Shown here one piece after another: positions 43,247 through 50,760 of a DNA stretch of 64,000 bases (its first letter is position 1; every line of letters starts with the position of its first letter). Source of the stretch: Wukongibacter sp050859025 (GTDB lineage Bacteria; Bacillota; Clostridia; Peptostreptococcales; Caminicellaceae); assembly GCF_050859025.1 (NCBI RefSeq), contig NZ_CP138200.1, forward strand, positions 1,550,001-1,614,000, in the 5' to 3' direction. A program made the position numbers and the translations under genes. Under the pieces are notes generated by a model, which was not told the DNA's origin, searched no databases, and saw only the letters and a list, made by a program, of their open reading frames with translations.

Positions 43247-45373
43247 ATGTTAGATAGCAGAAAAATTAGCATTATTAATTTACTTTTAGAACAGGATGAT
43301 TTTATCACAATTAACGAAATTGCTGGAAAACTCCAAGTAAGTAAAAGAACTGTTAGATATGATTTTGATGCAATTGATGATTGGTTAATTCGAAATGATT
43401 GTCCTAAATTATTAAAAATTCCTCGAAAAGGTGTGATTATTGAAGTTTCAGAACATGAGAAAGGGAGAATTACTGAAAAATTGAATCAATCAAATTATTA
43501 TTCTTACGTACTTTCTCCAGAGGAAAGAAGGGAAATTGTATTATTTCATATTTTAAATGAAGATGGACCATCAAATTTATTGGACCTTGCTGAAAAAACC
43601 TTTGTCAGTAAAACAACGATTTCAAATGATCTAGAGGAAATTTCTTCTTGGTTAGACCAGTTTAATCTAAAGCTTGTACGACGAAAGGGATATGGAGTAT
43701 ATATTAATGGTCTAGAGGAAAATAATCGAAAAGCTATTGCTGCATTATTAAAGCAACTTGCAAAAGCAGATAAACAGGGTCATAATAATCAGTCAATCGA
43801 CACATATGTTGATTCATTGAAGGAATGGTTCCCTAGGATAGATTTTGACTTTATAAAGAATGAAATTGAAAAGGCACAGGAGAGCCTTGGAATAAAATTC
43901 AGTTATGAAGGCTTTGCAAACATTCTATCCCATTTGGCTTTAGCTATAGAAAGGATTTATCTTCATAAGGATATTGAAATGAGTAAGGAGCAGTTACATG
44001 GACTTATGAAGAAAGAAGAATTTATTGTTGCTAAAGTTATGGGAGAAAATGTATCAAAATTCTTAAATATAAAAGTTCCCTTAGATGAAATCGGATATAT
44101 CACACTACACTTAACTGGTGCAAAGCTTAGTAAAGTAAATAATCAAGATAAATATCTTAGCAAAAATACAAAGCTTTCAGCCAGTATTGATCAGATGATT
44201 TATAGTGTCGAGAAATCACTGCAAATATTTATAGTAAATCGTTTTCCTCTGAAAAGTGATTTGTATATTCACTTAATGCCTACATTACACAGACTAAAAT
44301 TTAATAAACAATTACAAAATCCTCTTTTAGATGAGATAAAAACAAGGTATAAAGATATATTTGATGCTTGTTATGAAGCTAGCAGAATACTTGAACATGA
44401 ATTTGATATTATGGTGAATGAACATGAGGTAGCTTATATAGCAATGCATTTTGGTGCTGCCATAGAGACACAAGCTTACAAATCAAAAAGATGCACAAAT
44501 GTGTTGTTAGTATGTGCAAGTGGAATAGGTACATCGAGACTATTGCAAGCTAAATTACTATCCTATTTTAAATCATTCAATATAATTGATACGGTATCCT
44601 ATCAAGATGTGAATGGTTATATGGGTTCGAATGAAATAGATCTAATTATTTCAACAATTCCATTGAATGAGACAAAGAAACCAGTGATAGTTGTAACACC
44701 TTTACTTAATAAAAGAGATATAGAGATATTGTCAAGCTATCTAATGTACAGAGGTAATTATAAAAATATACAATATGATAAGTCTACCTTTGTAGCAGAT
44801 ATAATTGATGTGATTTCTAAGCATTGTAAAATAGAAAATTATGAGGGGTTACAGTCTGATATTACATCGCTGCTAAATAAGATAAATAAGCTCTACAGTT
44901 CTCAGAATCCATTAATTTTTACTAAAAGCATTTTAGCTAAAGAAAATATTCAGATAAAGGTAGAGTGTGAGACATGGGAAGATGCGATATATAAAGCAGC
45001 AAGTCCGCTTTTGAAAAAGGGATATATAAATTCTAGGTATATAGATAGTGTTTTTCAAAAAATAGAGAAATATGGACCTTATATGGTTATAGCTCCTGGA
45101 ATAGCTATGCCCCATGCTGGAGTAGATGATGGTGTATACAAAACAGGTTTATCAATAATGACACTTAAGCATCCTATTAAATTTAATCATCCTACTAATG
45201 ACCCTGTACAAACAGTTATTTTCTTAGCTGCAACAGATAATTATACACATATAGAGACACTTACAAATTTATTAGATATTTTGTCGGTAAAAGAAAATAT
45301 TGATAAAATTCAACAAGCTGAGGAAGCAATAACCATTTTTGATTTACTTAAGGATAAGGAGGTCACTCAATGA
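43247..45373 (+). CDS. PRD-containing transcriptional regulator with PTS IIB and IIA domains (MtlR/LicR type)
   Basis: A 708-residue activator of a sugar PTS operon. Domain order: HTH (~5-60, TINEIAGKLQVSKRTVRYDFDAID) and a second Mga-type HTH (~85-150), two PTS regulation domains (~190-400, His in LSHLALAIER and VAYIAMHFGAAIE), a IIB-like domain (TNVLLVCASGIGTSRLLQAK, ~410-490) and a IIA domain of the fructose/mannitol type (IAPGIAMPHAGVDDG, ~560-700). Phosphorylation by HPr and the PTS would set its activity. The ATG follows AAGGAGGTGAATAGT. IIA overlaps its end by four bases. Confidence 0.94.
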   Translation: MLDSRKISIINLLLEQDDFITINEIAGKLQVSKRTVRYDFDAIDDWLIRNDCPKLLKIPRKGVIIEVSEHEKGRITEKLNQSNYYSYVLSPEERREIVLFHILNEDGPSNLLDLAEKTFVSKTTISNDLEEISSWLDQFNLKLVRRKGYGVYINGLEENNRKAIAALLKQLAKADKQGHNNQSIDTYVDSLKEWFPRIDFDFIKNEIEKAQESLGIKFSYEGFANILSHLALAIERIYLHKDIEMSKEQLHGLMKKEEFIVAKVMGENVSKFLNIKVPLDEIGYITLHLTGAKLSKVNNQDKYLSKNTKLSASIDQMIYSVEKSLQIFIVNRFPLKSDLYIHLMPTLHRLKFNKQLQNPLLDEIKTRYKDIFDACYEASRILEHEFDIMVNEHEVAYIAMHFGAAIETQAYKSKRCTNVLLVCASGIGTSRLLQAKLLSYFKSFNIIDTVSYQDVNGYMGSNEIDLIISTIPLNETKKPVIVVTPLLNKRDIEILSSYLMYRGNYKNIQYDKSTFVADIIDVISKHCKIENYEGLQSDITSLLNKINKLYSSQNPLIFTKSILAKENIQIKVECETWEDAIYKAASPLLKKGYINSRYIDSVFQKIEKYGPYMVIAPGIAMPHAGVDDGVYKTGLSIMTLKHPIKFNHPTNDPVQTVIFLAATDNYTHIETLTNLLDILSVKENIDKIQQAEEAITIFDLLKDKEVTQ

Positions 45374-45807
45374 TAAGTGAGTTTATTAAGTTAGATACAA
45401 TAGAAACTAATGTAAAGGTAAATACATGGCAGGAGGCTGTACAAAGAGCTGGAGATTTACTCCTTAAAGCCGGTGCTGTTGAAAAGGGATATATTGATGC
45501 GATGATTAATAAAGTGAAGGAGCTTGGGACGTATATAGTTATTGCACCAAATATTGCCATGCCCCATGCAAGACCCGAGGATGGGGTAAAAAGAACTGCA
45601 ATATCAATTATGACCTTAGATGAGGGTATAGACTTTGGGCATGAGAAGAATGATCCTGTAAAGTTGGTAATAGCACTAGCGGCAGTAGATAATAAATCTC
45701 ACATTGATACGCTAGCACGTCTTATGGAAATTCTTGGGGATGCTAATATATTAAACAATATATTAAGAAGCAAATCCCCAAAAGAATTATATGAATATAT
45801 ATATTAA
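45370..45807 (+). CDS. PTS sugar transporter subunit IIA (ascorbate/fructose type)
   Basis: A 145-residue phosphocarrier. The phosphorylated histidine is H66 in APNIAMPHARPEDG. It resembles the IIA domain fused to the preceding regulator (APGIAMPHAGVDDG), suggesting duplication. It passes phosphate from HPr to the separate IIB protein. ATGA overlap with the regulator couples translation. Confidence 0.93.
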   Translation: MISEFIKLDTIETNVKVNTWQEAVQRAGDLLLKAGAVEKGYIDAMINKVKELGTYIVIAPNIAMPHARPEDGVKRTAISIMTLDEGIDFGHEKNDPVKLVIALAAVDNKSHIDTLARLMEILGDANILNNILRSKSPKELYEYIY

Positions 45808-45826
45808 TGAGAAGGGAGGTTTAATT

Positions 45827-46108
45827 ATGTTAAAAATACTTACAGTTTGTGGAGCAGGTGTTGGAAGCAGTATGATGCTTAAGGTTTTTACGCAACAAAT
45901 ACTTACAAAAGAAAATATGGAAGCTAAGATTGAAGCAACTGATATTGGATCTATTGATCCGAGCGGTGCTGATATCATTATAACTACTTCTGATTTTGCA
46001 AATGTTCTTAGAAACAGTAAAGCTCAAATTATTAGAATTGATAATCTTACAGATAAGGTGTATCTTAAAAATCAATTAATTGAAGCCATAAGTAAATTGA
46101 ACATTTAG
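45827..46108 (+). CDS. PTS sugar transporter subunit IIB (ascorbate type)
   Basis: A 93-residue protein with the phosphorylated cysteine at position 8 (MLKILTVCGAGVGSSMML), as in UlaB/SgaB. AAGGGAGGTTTAATT fixes the ATG at 45827. It receives phosphate from IIA and phosphorylates the sugar carried by IIC. Confidence 0.93.
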   Translation: MLKILTVCGAGVGSSMMLKVFTQQILTKENMEAKIEATDIGSIDPSGADIIITTSDFANVLRNSKAQIIRIDNLTDKVYLKNQLIEAISKLNI

Positions 46109-46134
46109 TCGTATTGACAGAGGAGGATGTTAAT

Positions 46135-47409
46135 GTGAAAGGTATTCTTATATATCTTATATCAAACGTATTGAGTGAGCCAGCCTTTCTAATAGGTATT
46201 GTTGCATTATTAGGGCTATTAGTGCAAAAGAAAAAATTTAATGAGATCGTAGCGGGTACTGTAAAAACTATGGTTGGATTCTTACTCATTACGACGGGTG
46301 CTCAAAGTATGGGAATGACTTTATTACCTATACAGCCGATGTTGCAAAAAATCTTTGGAATGGAAACTCAGGCTGTAGATATAGGGGGGGCTATTGGTGC
46401 AAGCATGGCTGTCTTTGGAGCATCAGCGACCCTTATATTTGCTTTAGGTTTTTTGGTGAATGTATTATTAGCAAGATTTACAAAATTCAAATATATTCAT
46501 TTATCTGCCCATGTTTCTTTCTTCTATGCAGGTCTAATAGCAGCGCTGTTATCAGTTGGTACAAACCTGCCACAACTATGGATAATAATATTAGGCTCAA
46601 TTATTTTAGGAATCTATTTAACCTTTACTTGTGCTTATGTGGCTCCCTTGATGAAGGATGTTCCTGGAGGGGAAGGTTATACCTTGGGACATTCTAGTTC
46701 AGTTGGGTGTTGGATAGCTGCTAAAATAGGAAAGATAGTAGGAGACAAAGAAAAAAGCTTAGAAGATATCAAATTACCTAAGTACTTGGAATTTTTAAGA
46801 GAGACAACAATAGCACTGAGTCTAGTTATGACAATAATATTCTTTGTTATTTCTTTAATTGCAGGCCCTAAGTTTGTAACTGAAAATATTAGTGGAGGAA
46901 AGGATGTATTAATCTTTTCAATATTGAATGGCTTAAACTTTGGTTTGTGGATAACTGTTATTATTACAGGAGTTCGTATGATGATGTCTGAAATTGTACC
47001 TGCATTTCATGGGATTTCCGATAAAATAGTTCCAAATGCTGTTCCAGGGTTGGATATTCCGTTGTTATTTCCTAATCATCCAACAACTGTAATTGTAGGA
47101 TTTGTTACTAGCTTAATTGCAAGCTTGATTGGTATGTTAATTTTAGGAGCTATAAAATATCCGATTTTAGTATTTCCAGCATTAATACCTACATTTTTTA
47201 CAGGAGCTGTAACCGCTATCTTTGGTAATTCAACTGGGGGACGTAGAGGTGCTATCGCAGGCTCATTTATAAATGGTTTGATTTTAATATTTGGTCAAGC
47301 CTTGCTTATTCCTTATATAGGAGGATTTGAACCAGTCATGAGAGTACTTTGTGAAACAGACTACGCATTTTATGGTCCAATACTTGGATGGATATTAGGT
47401 GTTATATGA
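46135..47409 (+). CDS. PTS sugar transporter subunit IIC (UlaA/SgaT family)
   Basis: A 424-residue permease with about ten membrane segments. UlaA-type features include TTGAQSMGMTLLPIQPMLQKIFG and HSSSVGCWIA; the late loop GNSTGGRRGAIAGSFINGL is also typical. The GTG start follows GGAGG by seven bases. The family carries L-ascorbate or related sugar acids, but no ula catabolic genes (UlaD/E/F/G) follow; a TrpA-like enzyme does. The sugar is therefore not certain. Confidence 0.92.
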   Translation: MKGILIYLISNVLSEPAFLIGIVALLGLLVQKKKFNEIVAGTVKTMVGFLLITTGAQSMGMTLLPIQPMLQKIFGMETQAVDIGGAIGASMAVFGASATLIFALGFLVNVLLARFTKFKYIHLSAHVSFFYAGLIAALLSVGTNLPQLWIIILGSIILGIYLTFTCAYVAPLMKDVPGGEGYTLGHSSSVGCWIAAKIGKIVGDKEKSLEDIKLPKYLEFLRETTIALSLVMTIIFFVISLIAGPKFVTENISGGKDVLIFSILNGLNFGLWITVIITGVRMMMSEIVPAFHGISDKIVPNAVPGLDIPLLFPNHPTTVIVGFVTSLIASLIGMLILGAIKYPILVFPALIPTFFTGAVTAIFGNSTGGRRGAIAGSFINGLILIFGQALLIPYIGGFEPVMRVLCETDYAFYGPILGWILGVI

Positions 47410-48143
47410 TGAATAATATTAGGAATATATTTAATACAAAAAATAAGTGTATTACTTTCTATCTTACAGTAGGCTATCCTAATGAAGATGAATTTTTTAG
47501 AGCTTTAGATATTTTAGTTAAGAATGGAATGGACATATTAGAATTAGGTATACCAGTAGAAAAGCCTCACTTAGATGGAAGGACGATTGCCAATACTCAT
47601 CACAAAGTCATAGAAAAGGGATTTAATCAAAGCATACTAGTTAAATTTCTAGTAAAAATAAGAGAGAAATACCCTCGATTACCATTGGCTATTATGTCAT
47701 ACCTAGAAGGTATAAATAAATATAATCTCCTGGCTAAAGGAGAGTATTACGATGCAATTCTTTGTCCAGATGAATATTTAGTAAGAGGAAATAATAACAC
47801 AAATATAATTCAGATGTACAATGAAGAAATGAGTGGAGAAGAAATAAAAGAACAATTATTAAATAATCAAGGGTTTGCTTATGTTGTTACGGGAGCTGGA
47901 ACTACAGGTGGTAAAGGAGATCTTCATAATGGATATCTTTATACTATGAAAAAAATAAAAGGATTATCATCTATTCCTATACAAATTGGGTTTGGAATAT
48001 ACAGTCCACAGCAAGTAAGGACCATATTAGACAATGGTGCAGATGGTGTTATTATAGGAAGTGAAATTACTCGAAGGATTGATCAATGCAATGAGGAAGA
48101 GCTTAGAAGATACATTCAGTCAATAATAAAGGCTAGAGGATAG
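47406..48143 (+). CDS. TrpA-like TIM-barrel lyase in a PTS operon
   Basis: A 245-residue homologue of the tryptophan synthase alpha chain. The catalytic Glu and Asp are conserved: E46 and D57 in ELGIPVEKPHLDG, matching Glu49/Asp60 of TrpA. The phosphate-binding end is VTGAGTTGGKG and GFGIYSPQQVRTILDNGADGVIIGSEI. No trpB or other trp gene is near, and the ATG overlaps the IIC stop (ATGA). It more likely acts as an aldolase or lyase on the imported sugar phosphate, which is inference from context. Confidence 0.85.
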   Translation: MMNNIRNIFNTKNKCITFYLTVGYPNEDEFFRALDILVKNGMDILELGIPVEKPHLDGRTIANTHHKVIEKGFNQSILVKFLVKIREKYPRLPLAIMSYLEGINKYNLLAKGEYYDAILCPDEYLVRGNNNTNIIQMYNEEMSGEEIKEQLLNNQGFAYVVTGAGTTGGKGDLHNGYLYTMKKIKGLSSIPIQIGFGIYSPQQVRTILDNGADGVIIGSEITRRIDQCNEEELRRYIQSIIKARG

Positions 48144-48242
48144 CCTTTATTCCTTTATTATTGATCTTGTCCAAGAGCTGAGCTAGAGGACAGCCCTTGG
48201 CTTTTCCTATCAGAATTCAAAATTGTAATAGGAGGTGCAAAA

Positions 48243-48506
48243 ATGTACAAGGTAGAAATAAAATTAAAAAATGAAACAGGTTTACATGCAAGGCCAGCAA
48301 GTTTGTTTGTAAAGGAAGCATCAAAATACAGTTCAGATATAACAATTATTAAGGATGGAAAAGGATTTACTGGAAAAAGCATCATGGGAATATTAAGCAT
48401 GGGAGCAGTAAAGGGAGATATGTTAATCATAGAGGGAAAAGGCGAAGATGAAATAAAAGCAGTAGATGCTTTGAAAGCTTTAATAGAAAGTAATTTTGGA
48501 GAATAG
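48243..48506 (+). CDS. HPr-family phosphocarrier protein
   Basis: An 87-residue HPr. The phosphorylated His15 is in TGLHARPAS and the regulatory Ser46 is in TGKSIMGILSMG, both at the classical positions, so it can be phosphorylated by EI and by HPr kinase. AATAGGAGGTGCAAAA precedes the ATG. Because it ends a sugar PTS operon it may be dedicated to that system rather than the general ptsH. Confidence 0.95.
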   Translation: MYKVEIKLKNETGLHARPASLFVKEASKYSSDITIIKDGKGFTGKSIMGILSMGAVKGDMLIIEGKGEDEIKAVDALKALIESNFGE

Positions 48507-48627
48507 TGGTATAAAAAATAAAAATAGAGAATAAAGGTATAGACAAACTCCTTTATGAGAAACGATTGCAAACCATTTCATGACCCTAATTTGAAATTTA
48601 AATGCATATTCAAAAATCAACTTAAAA

Positions 48628-48815
48628 GGCGTCGTTAGACGCCTCAGATTGTTGACAAAGTCAACAAGATGATAGACTGCTGAGAAATCTGAATTTCGAG
48701 GCATGCTGAAAGCAAGAGACCGCAGCGTATACAGACATACGTAAGGGTTCTTGCTTTCAGCAACAACGAAGAAATTTGGGTTTGTCAGCAGTCTGAGGCG
48801 TCGTTAGACGCTTTT
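48628..48815. terminator. Bidirectional terminator split and duplicated by MITE copy B
   Basis: AAAAGGCGTCGTTAGACGCC (from 48624) and GAGGCGTCGTTAGACGCTTTT's core at 48797-48811 are copies of one hairpin GGCGTC-GTTA-GACGCC. The left copy has its T run on the minus strand and the right copy on the plus strand, as expected if one bidirectional terminator between HPr and the convergent gene had been duplicated around an insert. Confidence 0.8.
48646..48794. repeat. Hairpin MITE, copy B
   Basis: 149 bases: a small hairpin TTGTTGAC-AAA-GTCAACAA (48649-48667) then a 119-base hairpin (48675-48793). Ends AGATTGTTGACAAAG and, inverted, AGACTGCTGACAAA, match the IS ends at 36251 and 37772. About 108 of the 119 bases equal copy C in reverse orientation. 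It is flanked by 15-base direct repeats of a terminator hairpin. Confidence 0.88.
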
Positions 48816-48816
48816 A

Positions 48817-49170
48817 TCAATGCATACTTTTATTTTTTGAATTCTCAACAATTTTCTTATAAAGAGGATTATCTCCCATGTACTTTTCAAGGTATGATAA
48901 AAGCTCATTAGAATCATTACCAGAGTATTCAAGCATCTTATCGGCAATATGATCTATAACCTCTGGTTCCTCGCATTCAGAAACTATTTCAAATATTTCA
49001 GAAATATTTTGTGCAAGCTTCGAGGTGCCTTTATCAATTGAATTTGTATCGGGAACTATATCATTTTCTGCCATATAGCTTATTGCATCACAAAGAATCC
49101 ATCCTGTACCTTCAACGGTTTTCAAAAGATTATGAAAATGCTTTTTGTGTTCAGTTATACCTGTTGTCAT
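48817..49170 (-). CDS. Uncharacterised helical protein (117 aa)
   Basis: A 117-residue, mostly helical, acidic protein starting MTTGITEHKKHFHNLLKTVE, with WILCDAISYMAENDIVP in the middle and YMGDNPLYKKIVENS near the end. No family recognised, no signal peptide or membrane segment. AGGAAGGTGATTTTA supports the ATG at 49170. Its stop follows the duplicated terminator closely. It is separate from the CAP-domain gene that precedes it by about 30 bases, possibly as an operon. Confidence 0.75.
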   Translation of the reverse strand: MTTGITEHKKHFHNLLKTVEGTGWILCDAISYMAENDIVPDTNSIDKGTSKLAQNISEIFEIVSECEEPEVIDHIADKMLEYSGNDSNELLSYLEKYMGDNPLYKKIVENSKNKSMH

Positions 49171-49200
49171 TAAAATCACCTTCCTATATTGTAATTTCTA

Positions 49201-49947
49201 TTATCTTCCCACAAATATCTGTGTAAAAATCTTTCCAAACTTAGAATTTTCCTTTACCCCTACACCTATATGAGTAAAGTTAGGATTTAATATATTCTTT
49301 CTATGGCCTTCTGAGTCCATTAATGATTCATGGGCAGCTTTTACAGTTGGATTACCAGCAATATTTTCTCCTCCATAGATATACTTTACTCCAAAGTTTT
49401 TCAGCATTTCGAAGGGACTTCCATATGTAGGAGAATAATGACTGAAGTAATCATTGTCTATCATGTCCTGAGATTTAAATCTAGCAACCTCAGCTAGTTC
49501 TAAATCTACCTTTAGAGGATTTAGACCATTTTTTGACCTCTCAGCGTTAACTAGACGAACCATCTCTTGCTCATTGGGAGTCAATTGTTTAATATTAGCC
49601 TGTTGACCCTTTAAACTCGGTTTTTCTACTATAGGTTTAACGTCCTCAGGGTTAACTGCTCCAACCTTACCATCATCTAGAACGATAATATACCATTTAC
49701 CCACAAGTCCGCCAACATCTAAGATATCATCCTTTTTTACTGTAGTTATGACAGGAAATTTTCTAGAATTACCATTTCTAATATAGGCATTGTCTACAGT
49801 AACCTGTACCTGCTCAACATTTCCCTTCTTAAATATTGAAGAAGCCTTGGGTTTAAGGGGTTTTGCCTGAGGATATCTAACACATGCAGTCAAAATTAAT
49901 AATAAAGCTATTGAAAAAAGAAGCTTTGAGCTTTTAAACTTCTTCAT
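49201..49947 (-). CDS. CAP-domain lipoprotein with SH3 domain (YkwD-like)
   Basis: A 248-residue exported protein: signal LLFSIALLLILTACVRYP with a probable lipid-modified Cys near 22, an SH3-like domain (~45-105, NAYIRNGNSRKFPVITTVKKDD) and a C-terminal CAP/SCP domain (~130-248). CAP motifs are seen: LVNAERSKNGLNPL, HYSPTYGSPFEML, GGENIAGNP, SLMDSEGHRKNILNPNFTHIGVGV. In Firmicutes these proteins are sporulation- or wall-associated; the exact role is unknown. GAGGTGATTTCT sets the ATG at 49947. Confidence 0.93.
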   Translation of the reverse strand: MKKFKSSKLLFSIALLLILTACVRYPQAKPLKPKASSIFKKGNVEQVQVTVDNAYIRNGNSRKFPVITTVKKDDILDVGGLVGKWYIIVLDDGKVGAVNPEDVKPIVEKPSLKGQQANIKQLTPNEQEMVRLVNAERSKNGLNPLKVDLELAEVARFKSQDMIDNDYFSHYSPTYGSPFEMLKNFGVKYIYGGENIAGNPTVKAAHESLMDSEGHRKNILNPNFTHIGVGVKENSKFGKIFTQIFVGR

Positions 49948-50430
49948 AGAAATCACCTCAAGATATAGTATTTCCTTTTATAATCCTACAGTATTCATAG
50001 AAAATATAGTATTCTGCTTTTAAAGAAAAAAACAAATATATATGTTCGAAAGCTCTATAAAATTTGCACATTATCGAATCATATTTTAAATTGACAATAA
50101 AAAGTTCGTAAATTATAATAGTACATAAAAAGTAATATAGAAATGCAGATTTATAAATTTATTTGTATAAATGTTACAATGTCTATGTATTAGTTATTAT
50201 AGTATAATTAGTTAAAATCCTAGAGCTTCAACAATTATGAGTATACATATGTCTATAGACGAAATAGAGACGTTAAAAATTTATAATTAGAATTAATTAA
50301 TCGAAAAGAGTTATTAGGTCTAATCAATTTAAAGTTATATTAATCAAATATACAACCAACAATGCCTATAGATTTAGACAAATCTCCATTGAGATTTGAA
50401 GCAATAAAATCTAAGGAACTAAAGGAGTTG
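49948..50430. other. Gene-free AT-rich stretch before the tandem repeats
   Basis: No gene or convincing promoter. It contains short degenerate pieces that resemble the palindromic repeat (AAATCTCCATTGAGATTTG near 50380 is a simple inverted repeat). Confidence 0.4.
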
Positions 50431-50735
50431 TATATAGGAATTTCAGTAAAACTATTAATGTATATATCTAAACCACTTAGAAAAATTTGGACTTAGATAT
50501 GTATAGATTAAGATTTGCTAGGAAATTTCTTATAGAGATTCCAGTCAAAACTTTAATTTATACATATCAAAAATCCTTAGAAGTATTGGATATTTTGATA
50601 TGTATAAATTAAGATTTACTTGGAACTTTCTTATAGAGATTCCAGTCAAAACTTCAATTTATACATATCAAAAATCCCTAGAAGCATCGGATATTTTGAT
50701 ATATATAAATTAAGATTTACTTGGAACTCTATATA
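50431..50735. repeat. TATAGAG palindromic repeat, three tandem copies
   Basis: Copies begin at 50431 (diverged), 50531 and 50632, a period of 100-101 bases, sharing their TATAGAGA junctions. Each is a near-palindrome with arms of about 45 bases, e.g. TTTATACATATCAAAAATCC and GGATATTTTGATATGTATAA. The array ends 25 bases before the fhs start codon, so it forms almost the whole visible leader of fhs. Confidence 0.9.
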
Positions 50736-50760
50736 ATTAAAAATTTGAGGGGGAAATAGG

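Noticed and set aside
50431..50735. Regularly spaced repeats that could be a CRISPR array
   Set aside because: The units are ~100 bases long with no unique spacers, each unit is a palindrome, and no cas gene is nearby. It is a tandem run of the dispersed repeat.
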